Assembly: GCA_013368315.1 (NCBI GenBank)
Contig: JAACJM010000024.1
Location: forward strand, 620,001 to 684,000
Origin: Tetrapyrgos nigripes
Lineage: Eukaryota > Basidiomycota > Agaricomycetes > Agaricales > Campanellaceae
Length of the DNA: 64,000 nucleotides
Reading direction: 5' to 3'
Shown here: in pieces, positions 12,022 through 21,231 of the stretch
Position numbering within the stretch: the first letter of the stretch is position 1
How the letters are laid out: each line of letters opens with the position of its first letter
The notes under the pieces: model-generated
What the model saw: only the letters and a program-made list of their open reading frames with translations
Told to the model about the DNA's origin: nothing
Databases searched by the model: none
Made by a program: the position numbers and the translations under genes

Positions 12022-15000
12022 GATGGAATGTGGTATAAGGATGAGGATGTGTTTTTGGTAGGATGTGGTTGAGTTCTGTTCTATCGTTTGGCTTCGATGT
12101 AATCGGTTTTTAATGAGTTCGTGTCCGCGGTAGCGCGGAGCGGCCAAGTTCGTGATAACATGTGACAGTAGACACTGTTAGTGTCGGTAAGCTCGGGGAT
12201 GTTTCTGGTGGAATTCTTCGATCATGTCCTTTACCTTGGTCAGGTTTGACGTTGGTACCCAGGTGTTTTCGGAGTCGGGGTAGTCCAACCATTTGATCAG
12301 GTATTGAGTACCTTTTCTATTCCTGGTTGGTTTAGAGTCCAGTATCATTTCGACATCGTACTCTTCGTCTGCGTCTAGTAGTTCTGCGGGAGGTTCGGGG
12401 TAGTTTGGTCCGTGAGCATCTGTTTCCACGTACGGGGTTAACAGGGAAGCGTGGAAGACGGGATGTATCTGCCAGGTTGTCGGTAATTTCAATTTGTAGT
12501 TAACCTGGCTGATTACATCAATGATCTCGAATGGCCCATGACGACGATCAGACAACTTAGCTTTTGGTCTCGTTGTCTTCAGGTTTTTTCCGTCGAGTAG
12601 CACTCTATCTCCGATTTTATACCCGGTCCAAGAAATGGAGTGGTTGCCATGCTGTGCTTTCATCGTTTCAGCGGCTGACGTCAGGCTTGCTTTGAGTTCG
12701 TCCCTGAGTTGGTTGAGGTTCTTGAGTCGGTCCTCTACTGTCGGTAGGGTAGAGGTTGGATTAAATGATGGGAAGAAGCGTGGTTGGTATCCGTGCAAGA
12801 GTTCGAAGGGAGATTTTCCCGTTGCCGAATGTATTCTAGTGTTATGGCTGAATTCGGCGTATGGTAGATAGTCTACCCAATCTTCTTGTCGATAGTTGCA
12901 AAAGATCCGTAGGAACTGTTCCAATTCCTGATTGTATCGCTCCGATTCCCTGTCGGTCTGTGGGTGATAAGCGGTACTAAGGGCTGAAGTGATGCCTAGC
13001 TTCTCATACACCGCGGCCATGACCTTGCTAGCGAACTGCGGGCCTCGGTCGGATATCATCTTGTCCCATAATCCGTATTGTCGCCAAGTATTGTCAAGTA
13101 ATAGATCCACCGTCCCGTCACTGTCAATTGTTTTCGTACACAGCGATATGATGACCGTTTTCGTTGACTTGTCGACTGTGACGTGGATTGCGTTGAACCC
13201 TTTGCATTCAGGGAGATCCGTGATGAAGTCGGTAGTAATAGTTCTGAACGGACGTTCTGGGATTTTGGTGGGGATCAAGGGGATCCGAGTGGGATGATTG
13301 TTGGTTTTCGTCGCTTGGCATTTGGCACAGCCAGTTACGTAGTCCTTGACGAAGACTGACATCCCTGGCCACCAAAATTCCCTGCTGACTAGTTCGTAAG
13401 TTTTGTATCGTCCGGGGTGCCCCGTTGCTAGGGAATCATGATGTAATCTCACGATATCCCGTTGGAGATCGTTGTCTGCTGGTACATAGATTTTGCCTCG
13501 GAACAGGATGATTCCATCTTCGTAGTTCCATTCCTGTAGATTTTTCACCAGCGAACGTGGTCCGTTTCGTAGGATGACATCTAAGGCACTTACTACCTCT
13601 AGGTCCCTCTTGGGGCATTCCTTGATTCTCCGTCGTAGCTCTACGTCCCCTATGGCGGTTACTGTTCCTTGTCTAGTCGCTCGAATTCGAAAGAATTTGG
13701 GGTCGAGGAGGATTCTATTTGTGTTGTCATTCTCGGTTCCGATTTTGTGATCTGATCGTCTAGACAGCGGGTCAGCTTTATTCAGATTTCCGGGTTTATG
13801 TTGGAGGGAGAACTCAAATCGTGTAAGGAATAACGCCCATCGTGCCTGTCGTCGACTGAGTTTTTGGGCAGTCTGGAAATATTCTAAGTTCCGGTGGTCG
13901 GTGAAGATTTTGATAGAGTGGGGGGCTCCTTCCAAATAGTGTCTCCATGCTTCCAGCGCCCGTATGATCGCCAATAGTTCTTTATCGTGGATGTCGTAGT
14001 TTCGTTCGGTTTCTGAGAGGAATTTGGAGATGTAGGCGACTGGGTGCCATCGATTGTCTTCCCCTGTTTGCATAAGTATTCCCCCTGTTGCGTAGTCTGA
14101 TGCGTCTACTTCCACCCGGTATGGCTTTGTGTGATCTGGCATCAGTAAAACGGGTTTAGATGTGAACGCCGTTTTGAGGGATTGGAATGCTTCTTCGGCC
14201 TCCATTCCCCAGTCCCAGTGGTTGTCCTTCCTTGTCAGATTGAAGAGGGGGCGTGCGATTTTCGAAAAGTCTTTGATGAAGCGTCTATAGAAGTTTCCGA
14301 AACCTAGGAAGGCCTGGACTTCCTTTACCGTTTTGGGAGTTGGCCATTCAAGTACTCCTTCAACCTTCACTGGGTCCATTGACAGGGTGTCGTGAGAGAC
14401 GATCAGTTCCAAGAAGTCGACTTTGTCTGCTTCGAAGACGCATTTTTCAGGTTTAGCGTATAGGTCATTGTCCTGTAGTCGTTGTAGGACGGTCCGGACT
14501 AATTTTCGATGTTCATCTAGGTCACGAGTGAATATTAAAATATCATCCATATAGACGACGATCTTCCCTTGGTCAATGAGATCCTTGAAGATAGTGTTCA
14601 TCATTGCCTGCAAGGTCGCCGGCGAGTTCATTAATCCAAAAAACATGACCGTTGGTTCGAATAGTCCTCGGTTGGTTTTGAAGGCGGCTTTCCATTCGTC
14701 CCCTTCCTTGATACGGATATTATTGTATCCCCATCGTAGGTCGATTTTACTGAACACGTATGCGTTTTTGAGTTTGTCGATTAGTTCTGGAATGAGGGGT
14801 AATGGATATGCGTTTTTCACGGTGCCTTTATTAAGCGCTCTGTAATCCTGTACTGGGCGTAGTTTTCCATCCTTTTTCTTTACAAAGAAGAAGGGACTTG
14901 CCATTGGGGATTTCGATGGTTTAATGTATCCTTTCTCGAGGTTTTCGGTCAGGAAGGAATCGAGTTCGGATTGTTCGTTCGGGGAGAGAGGATACGTTTT

Positions 15001-15150
15001 ACATGCGCATGGTTGGAAGCCGTCTTGTAATTCGATCGCATGATCCCAATTACTTCGTTGGGGTAGGCGTTCTGAAGTCTTCTTGTCGAACACCGATAAG
15101 TATTCATGGTATTGTTCTGGTATTTGTTCTCGTAACAGGGTTGCTGAGTG

Positions 15151-15154
15151 TTTT
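15151..15154 (-). other. single-base frame break in gypsy B pol
   Basis: In element sense the run is AAAA. The protease frame and the RT frame meet exactly here, and the pol of element C is continuous across the same place. It is a homopolymer, so a read error is a real alternative to a mutation. Confidence 0.7.
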
Positions 15155-16072
15155 GTAGTGCTTTGGTAAAGGCAGCTCGGATACTCAGCTTGGTATCTGA
15201 TAAACCTTCATCAGGATCGGTGGGGGTGTCTAGGTATTCCATGACGAGTTCACTCCATTGTCCCGGAACATTCCATTGTCCGGTCGTATCTTCGGATGAG
15301 AGTATTGCTCCTAAGTCGATCCGTTGTAATTGGGTCTTCTTAGGTCGTTGTGATCGACGTTGTCCCGCTATCTTGGGTTGTGGAATCGCTTTGTGGGGAC
15401 CCACGATGTCCTTGAATATCACTTGGTAGTCTCGGTGATGTGTTCTGGGATCAATTATTTTAGGTTTCTCTGTTCTTGGAGGAGAGACTTTCGACTTAGC
15501 TTCAGTTTTCACTGGGGTCTTTTCCAGTGTACACGCGCTGGGGCATCGCGTTAGGTTGATTTCTGATGTTGTCCAGTCAATCTCCGGGTTGTGGTGTCGT
15601 AACCAATCGGTACCCAAAATGATGTCGTGATCTCCGATATCCGTGATGTAAAATTCGGCGATCTCCTCGTGATGAGACTGGTGATCTGGGGTGTAAATCC
15701 GTAGTTTTTGGATGGTGTAATGTTTTACCCATCCCATTACGTTTTCCGATCCATCGACGTTTCGAACTGGAAATGGTTTTTCCAGGGGGATGCGACTGAG
15801 ATGATGTTTTTGGGCGAAGGTATTATTAATGATGATTCCTTCTGCTCCACTGTCTAGTAGAGCGGTTGCGTCGATTTTTCGTCCAGTTATTTTCCCGATC
15901 AATTCAGTTCTAAGCTCTATTGATGGGGTCTGTTGATTTTGAGTGATCACCGTGATTCTTAATTCAGATAGGGATCGTGGCTTACGAAAGGGTATAGGGC
16001 TCGTGTATTGCCTGTGTTTTACTGGTATGTATGTCCATGTCCCTCCTCCTGACGACGTAGCAGGGGAGGTTT

Positions 16073-17248
16073 TCAAAAATCCATTTCCGTTACGAACTTC
16101 TTTAGTAGTCCTTCCTTCTCTTCTCCCGATAATGCTCCGATTCTGGCCGTGAGTTCTGAGATATTGTCTGCGGTAGGGTTGGTTTTGGACTCCGAGGTCT
16201 CTGCGGTGACTGCGGCTTGTTTTATGGAGGGTTTCCAAGCTGTGCCATTGGGGGCGGTTGGAGGCGTGTTAGGGAATGTCAGGCAATCGTTGCCCATATG
16301 TCCCAGTCCTCGGCACCTGAAACATCGTCCTTCCTTCCTCATCTTTTCTCTTTCTTGGGGAGTCAGTTTGGGTGGATATTTAATAGTTGAAGATGCACCT
16401 GGGACATTATTTTGGAAGGCGTTTACTTCCATGCTTCTCGTTCGACCACTTTTTGTATTTTGTGACCCCCTTCCCATCTGTCCTTCCTCCCTTCGAGGTT
16501 TATTCCATGAATTCTTCTCTTCCTGCCTTTCTAACCAAATCATGTGTTGTTTTACCGCTGCCTTTTGTAGTGCCGCAAGATTCCTAGGTTGGATAGATAG
16601 GTAGGAGATCCGGTCTACCAGCCCTCGGGGTAGTCCCTTTCGATACCATTTCATTAATGCCTTATCGTTATAGCCAGTATCGTCAGCGTATCGTTTGAAT
16701 TGGGAGTTGTACTTATCTATATCAGCCAGAGCTCCCTCCATTTTGATGTGTTTGATCTTGGTTTGGGCTTGAGTTTCCCGAGCTGAGGGTTTGAAATCTC
16801 GTAAGAACTCTCGCTTTACTTTGTATAGAGTCCAGAGCCTCTTCTTCGTTTCTGGTTTCGGAGCAGAGGCATCCTCCTCGGTACTTGTATACTCCTCATC
16901 ACTGTCACTGAAATCATCTTCCTCTTCGAAGACCTTTTTCATCATATTACGTGCCCACCGTTTCGCTTCATCTCCTGAGAATAGCGTGAGGAAAAACAAT
17001 ATCTTTTCGTCTTCGGTGGGGTAAACTTGGTCGTTGAGACGGAGATAGTTATTAAATTCGGCTATCCAGTCCTTCGTTTGGTTCCTGTCTCCTGTGAACT
17101 TCTCTGGCTTTACTCCTCGTTTCTTGGTAGTCGTATTAGGAAAAATCGAGGATTGAGTGTCCTGAGCATCGTCGTCAGGTGGTGCGGCGTCTCGGGGAGC
17201 TTGGGTTCCTCCTGCAGCAGCGGTGGCCGAGTCAGGGTTTTCAGACAT
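16073..17248 (-). CDS. gypsy B Gag
   Basis: 391 aa, ATG at 17246-17248 (MSENPDSATA). A proline- and acid-rich N-terminus is followed by the retrotransposon Gag domain (about 45-240: KFTGDRNQTKDWIAEFNNYL, TLFSGDEAKRWARNMM, YDDTGYNDKALMKWYRKGLP type residues) and one CCHC zinc knuckle CFRCRGLGHMGNDC near residue 310. It packages element RNA into cytoplasmic particles. It ends MDF-stop at 16073, and pol is open in the -1 frame there, with the sequence GGATTTT before the stop conserved in element C. The frame is intact. Confidence 0.93.
   Translation of the reverse strand: MSENPDSATAAAGGTQAPRDAAPPDDDAQDTQSSIFPNTTTKKRGVKPEKFTGDRNQTKDWIAEFNNYLRLNDQVYPTEDEKILFFLTLFSGDEAKRWARNMMKKVFEEEDDFSDSDEEYTSTEEDASAPKPETKKRLWTLYKVKREFLRDFKPSARETQAQTKIKHIKMEGALADIDKYNSQFKRYADDTGYNDKALMKWYRKGLPRGLVDRISYLSIQPRNLAALQKAAVKQHMIWLERQEEKNSWNKPRREEGQMGRGSQNTKSGRTRSMEVNAFQNNVPGASSTIKYPPKLTPQEREKMRKEGRCFRCRGLGHMGNDCLTFPNTPPTAPNGTAWKPSIKQAAVTAETSESKTNPTADNISELTARIGALSGEEKEGLLKKFVTEMDF
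16076..16082 (-). promoter_or_regulatory. candidate -1 frameshift site at gag end of gypsy B
   Basis: In element sense GGATTTT immediately precedes the gag TGA. Element C has the same seven bases before its gag TAA (50513-50519), and pol is in the -1 frame in both. It is not a canonical X XXY YYZ heptamer in the first triplet, so reinitiation is also possible. Confidence 0.5.
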
Positions 17249-17706
17249 TCTGAGAGCGGCGTGAATAGAGTGAAAGTCGATTGGGAGTGTGGGGTTGATT
17301 GAGATGGGTTCTTGGGCTGCACTAGGAGTACTGTCCGTCGGGGATCTGTTGTGAGGGGAATGGGGTTCTGAGGGGTGTTCGGGAGAAGGGGTCGGTGATG
17401 GAGTTGTAACCGGATTTGGAGTTCCTGTGGTTGGTTCTGATGGGAGTGATTCGAAGAGTGAGACGGGTTCGATACCGAGTGCCTGTTCTTCGATTGAAAG
17501 AGGTCAGTTATTTACGGAGAGTCGGTTGGGACACGGATGGTTTGTACAAAGCTCCCACCGGTTTTGGTGTGAGAAGTAGCAGTCTTGTTGTCTTCGGGGG
17601 ACGTGTCCGTGAGGTCGTCTGAGACAAACGAGTATGGGAGAGGCAGTACGGCTAGGGTTTTGTGAGGCTGTGCATGATCTAGTGGTTCTTGGAATTCCGC
17701 TTTCAC

Positions 17707-18190
17707 TCATCCACTCGTTTCAGCTTCTGAGAATAGAAGATCCCACTGTTCTCCTGAGACGTCTTCCCAAGAGATCAGTGATCTATAGTAGTTGATTATT
17801 CTAGGAACTTGGGTTTGGAGATATTCGTGGTATTCCTCCTGGCTGAACACAAAGATGTCGCTATCTTCGTAGTCGTCGTTACTGAACCAATATGGAAGGG
17901 TTGTTTCCCCTAGTTGGATGAGGAAGCACATATCTACAACTGCAACGTAGCGTGGAGAGGTGTTTTCAGGTGATAGCTTTATTCGGAGGTATTCGGAGAC
18001 GGTCACTTCACCTGAAATCCACAATCTCTTGTTCAGTATGATCCAATGATCGTCGAGTTCGATAGCGTGTTTGTATACTGTTGTTTCGAGTTCTTCTCGG
18101 TAATTTACGAAATATTCTGATTTTTTGATAGGGAAGGGATAGAACGGTGGAGGTCGGGTTTGTAGGTTGTTAATGAGGGGTTCGAAGTTA
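17707..18190 (-). other. leader open frame upstream of gag in gypsy B, no ATG
   Basis: An open frame of about 155 codons runs from just after the primer site to 17707 (for example LDDHWIILNKRLWISGEVTVSEYL). No in-frame ATG starts it. Element C has a related stretch near 48640-48931 (WKLISGDVVL...), also before gag. It could be a non-AUG leader ORF, an ancestral Gag N-terminus, or structured RNA whose coding look is fossil. Confidence 0.4.
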
Positions 18191-18242
18191 AGAGCCAGTG
18201 TGTTTCTTTATTGAGGGTCTGTTTGTGAGGTGGGTGTAAGAG

Positions 18243-18252
18243 AGTCTGTTCA
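18243..18252 (-). promoter_or_regulatory. self-complementary primer-binding site of gypsy B
   Basis: In element sense TGAACAGACT lies two bases inside the 5' LTR border. It is the exact reverse complement of AGTCTGTTCA in the LTR (18424-18433), which sits about 30 bp below TATATATA and is the likely transcript 5' end. This resembles Tf1-type self-priming rather than tRNA priming. Confidence 0.7.
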
Positions 18253-18254
18253 AG

Positions 18255-18740
18255 TGTCAAGAACGTTGTCACTTAGCAAAACCACCCAAGTCACACAGTG
18301 AACGAGATAGATTCAACGAGTTACAATGAGACGAGATAGAGAGGAAGTGATGAAGAAGAAGGAAGATCGAGTAGCCGACTATGCTCGACACTGCACTGTA
18401 CTAAGAGCAGAGTGGAGACGAAGTGAACAGACTAAGGAACCTAGCTACGAGATCTACGATATATATAGAGAAGAAGTGAATATGTGAGAATATCCATGGA
18501 GTTTGGGGATCGGAGGAGATAAGGGTATGAGTCAAGTAAGAAAATATGTAAGTGAGAATGTCCATGGAGATAAGGAAACGAGGAAGTGAGTCATAGATCT
18601 AAGAGACGATGATGAGAAGTAATCAGTATTTATGGGTTTATGGAAGGTGATAGAATGATGAACAGAAGTGAATAGATAGTAGAAGGGGATAGAGAGGGGA
18701 GGGAAGGGGAATATGAAGGAGACGGAGGCGATTCATGACA
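18255..18740 (-). repeat. 5' LTR of gypsy B
   Basis: 486 bp, nearly identical to the 3' LTR except for a 9-bp deletion (one GATGATGAG unit) and about four transitions. Confidence 0.95.
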
Positions 18741-19189
18741 CTTCTTTTACAGCTTCTCTTACAGCTTTACTTTTACATATATAAACCCTGTGTCACAAAC
18801 TGCTACAGTTCTTTGTCCTCCTTCTTCTACTCCATTATTGAACCCATTTTCTGATCACTCGTCTATTGCATTTCCTTGATAAACCTTTTTAAACTTTATA
18901 AACCTTGTGTTACTGACTTTGAACCTTATAAAACCTGTCAAACTTTATAATAACCATCAATCAATCTTCCATTCAATCAATCTTATCTTTTCCCTATCTT
19001 TTCCCTATGTTTCTCCACTTTCTCCTATGTTTCTCCTATTTCTCCTATCCTGTTCCTATCACTTATTCATTGTTCTTCTATATAAACCACTCAACATTCT
19101 AGTTAGTCCTTTAGTTCGTTCACTTTGTCTCTGCTCTGTACTAGTACTACACAGTGTAGAGCATAGTCAGCTTACTCTTGCTCTCTATC

Positions 19190-19822
19190 TGTTAAGTCTG
19201 GGCGGATCCTAGTACTAGGAAACACTATGGACCCGGGCAGAGGTCTATGGGAAAGAATGGAATGATAATAGATCCGGGTGGAACTGGACAGAGGGAGGAT
19301 CCAGTTGGAAAGACTGGGAAGTCAAGATGGAAGGTTAATGGCACTATTGGTACCACCTTGCTAGTTGTCTAATCAGAATCGATTGGAAAAGATAGGAGAC
19401 CAGCTAAATCGATTTTAGACTTAAGCTATCTACTACAAAGTTGCTAGCTTAAGTACTATATTGGAAGTAAATGGAATGAGATAGGAAACTATCAGAAACG
19501 AATATGGAAACTACTGGAAAAGGTAAAGACAAAGGGAAATGCTCAATTTGCTATCACCATGTGGAAACCCTTCGGAAAGAAAAGGAAGGGGAGCACAAGG
19601 TGCTATGAGATATGAAGCAGAAATGAAAGAAGTATGAATGCGAGCTGTCCAGTTAGTACCTGATATGAGTCAGATAGGATCTGATGGGGATTGTAAACTA
19701 AACGGATTTGTGGCAACTCAGAAATGGATTGGAAATGAATCAGAAATGATATGGAATGAAAGGGGAGATTCGGAAAGGAGTCGGAAGCAATCAGAAAGAG
19801 TTATGGAGGCATAGGCTTTACA
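19190..19822 (-). repeat. 3' LTR of gypsy A
   Basis: TG...CA ends. Related to the LTR at 26065-26692 and the truncated copy at 7334-8011. The PPT lies just beyond its right edge at 19823-19837. Confidence 0.93.
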
Positions 19823-20058
19823 GTATCCCCCTCTTAGGCCTCAAGTCCTTGAGAGGTATGGAAAGGAATAGGGTCCGTAAGGAATTGAAGTTATGGAACA
19901 ATAGAAGTAAAAATAGAAAAAGGGTTGACCCCAGAACGGAACAATAAGAAACGGAAAGTAATGGGAATGATCAGAAAGTTGTTGGGTTACCAGATTTGGA
20001 AAAAGATGGGTCAAAATGCATAAACAAATGTAAATGGTCTGTGTGCAGTTTTGGGTCC

Positions 20059-20066
20059 TATAAATA
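20059..20066 (+). promoter_or_regulatory. TATA box of the antisense gene in gypsy A
   Basis: TATAAATA, 44 bp before the ATG at 20110. It lies inside the element between the 3' LTR and the gene and points opposite to gag-pol, so the gene has its own promoter-like signal. Confidence 0.55.
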
Positions 20067-20109
20067 TGGATAGGGTTGGGAATGCCTGGACAGTAACTTC
20101 ATTGCAGCA

Positions 20110-21084
20110 ATGTCTTCCTCTACCAGTCCCACTACTACCAGCCCTGCTACTCCTTCAACATTCCAATTCTTGGTTCCCCCTGACCCTCATGTTCCCATCG
20201 ATGTTTCCACCTGTCTCCACGAATTCCTGCAAGAGTGGGAAAATGACAACCCTAAACCCCAAATCCCTCTGGAACCCATCATTCCTGTCAATAAACCATG
20301 TGTCGGTAGCCAAGTGGAAAAGGTCGCAATTGACAGGGAAAATGAGGTTTTAACAGAAAGTTCTTGTCTAGCCATGGATGAATATATCATGTTACACAAG
20401 GCATTTGCAAAGGCGAACATGGCAATGGAAGATTGGGAGGATGACTGGAAGACAGCGGAAGCCAGGGAGAAGGTGAAGTTGGAAGAGGAAGAGGCCAGGG
20501 TGCTTCAGAAATGGACAGAGGAGACGGAGAAGTATGAGATGTGGAAGAAGTCGATTGCAGTTGTGAACAGGAATGCAGAGAGGTGAAGGTCTGGTGGGGA
20601 AGAAGAGGGAAATGTGGTGGGGCCGTTGGAAAAGGCGAGAGAAAAACAGCCAGCAGGAGCAGAGCTGGCAAACCCACATGCATCTCAGAGAAGGAGAGTA
20701 GACGAGGAGAGTGGAAACGAGTTGGAGAATGACATTGACAAAGGGGATGTGTTTGAGGATCTGTGCGATTGGTGTAGAAGGCATGGAATTCCGTGCATAT
20801 CCAATGGGCACGGGAAGACTGCTTGCAAGAGTTGTGCCAATGCCAAGAGCAGGTGCAGCTTTACCAGTTGGAATGTGCTGTTTCCTGACACCTCCCTCCT
20901 CATTCTGATCCAACTTGCACAACTGAATCACCTCATCAGGATCAGAGACACCATGGACACAATCGCAAAGCATTTTCACATCGACGTCAAGAAAGTGGCA
21001 GCAGATGCATGGAGTGCCAATGAGGAGAGGCTGATGTCTATTGGGGGATCTGTTGGGAAGGGTGAAGGGAAAGGGAAAGGCTAA
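20110..21084 (+). pseudogene. antisense gene in gypsy A: Zn2Cys6-like protein (one stop codon)
   Basis: A single frame of 325 codons runs opposite to gag-pol between the integrase and the 3' LTR, broken only by a TGA at 20584-20586. The N-terminus is Ser/Thr/Pro-rich (MSSSTSPTTTS). The middle is a Lys/Glu coiled coil (about residues 90-160). After the stop comes CDWC..HGIPC.........CKSC......C at about 20767-20860, with the exact spacing C-x2-C-x6-C-x9-C-x2-C-x6-C of fungal binuclear zinc clusters. The C-terminus has an amphipathic stretch and a Gly/Lys tail. It is probably a DNA-binding accessory protein of the element or a captured gene. The stop is consistent with CGA to TGA decay. Confidence 0.75.
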
Positions 21085-21231
21085 GGGATTGGCCAGAACG
21101 AAGAGTCGAAAGCCAAAATCCAAGGCTACTGTTGAGGACTAGGAATGAGTTGGGGATGCACGGAAGCAGACTTGTAATTTTATTGTATATAGTTTTTTGC
21201 ATGTAATGGATACTTGACTGGACCTGGATCT

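Larger units (their letters stand above)
12178..16235 (-). pseudogene. gypsy B Pol: protease, RT, RNase H, integrase, chromodomain (one frameshift)
   Basis: The upstream part (to about 15155) overlaps the end of gag in the -1 frame and has the aspartic protease motif ALLDSGAEGIII. After a single-base frame break in the A run at 15151-15154 (plus strand TTTT) comes a 970-residue frame: RT with YMDDILIF, RNase H (EVDASDYATGG, DHRNLEYF), the integrase zinc finger HHDS..GHPG..CAKC, the integrase core (TTDFITDLP, SDRGPQF, a Glu in TDRESERYNQ) and a C-terminal chromodomain (YLIKWLDYPDSENTW) that targets integration to marked chromatin in this clade. All catalytic residues look intact. The frame break is either a recent inactivating deletion or a homopolymer sequencing error. 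Confidence 0.9.
10976..18740 (-). mobile_element. Ty3/gypsy chromovirus B, full length, young
   Basis: 7765 bp flanked by the 5-bp duplication CTTCT (10971-10975 and 18741-18745). LTRs are at 10976-11470 and 18255-18740. They differ by a 9-bp indel and about four transitions, so insertion is recent. In element order: 5' LTR, self-complementary primer site, leader, gag, protease-RT-RNase H-integrase-chromodomain, an extra ORF, polypurine tract, 3' LTR. It is closely related to element C at 47777. Gag is intact, but pol has one frame break at a short A run (15151-15154). Without that break it would look autonomous. Confidence 0.95.

Noticed and set aside
12022..12147. N-terminal extension of the extra ORF in element B
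   Set aside because: The extension would start at TTG and overlaps unrelated sequence; the ATG at 12019-12021 fits the start in element C.
20392..21123. 243-codon open frame on the minus strand
   Set aside because: It mirrors the antisense zinc-cluster gene; composition is Leu/Pro/Cys-rich without a domain, while the plus-strand frame has the exact Zn2Cys6 spacing and a TATA box.
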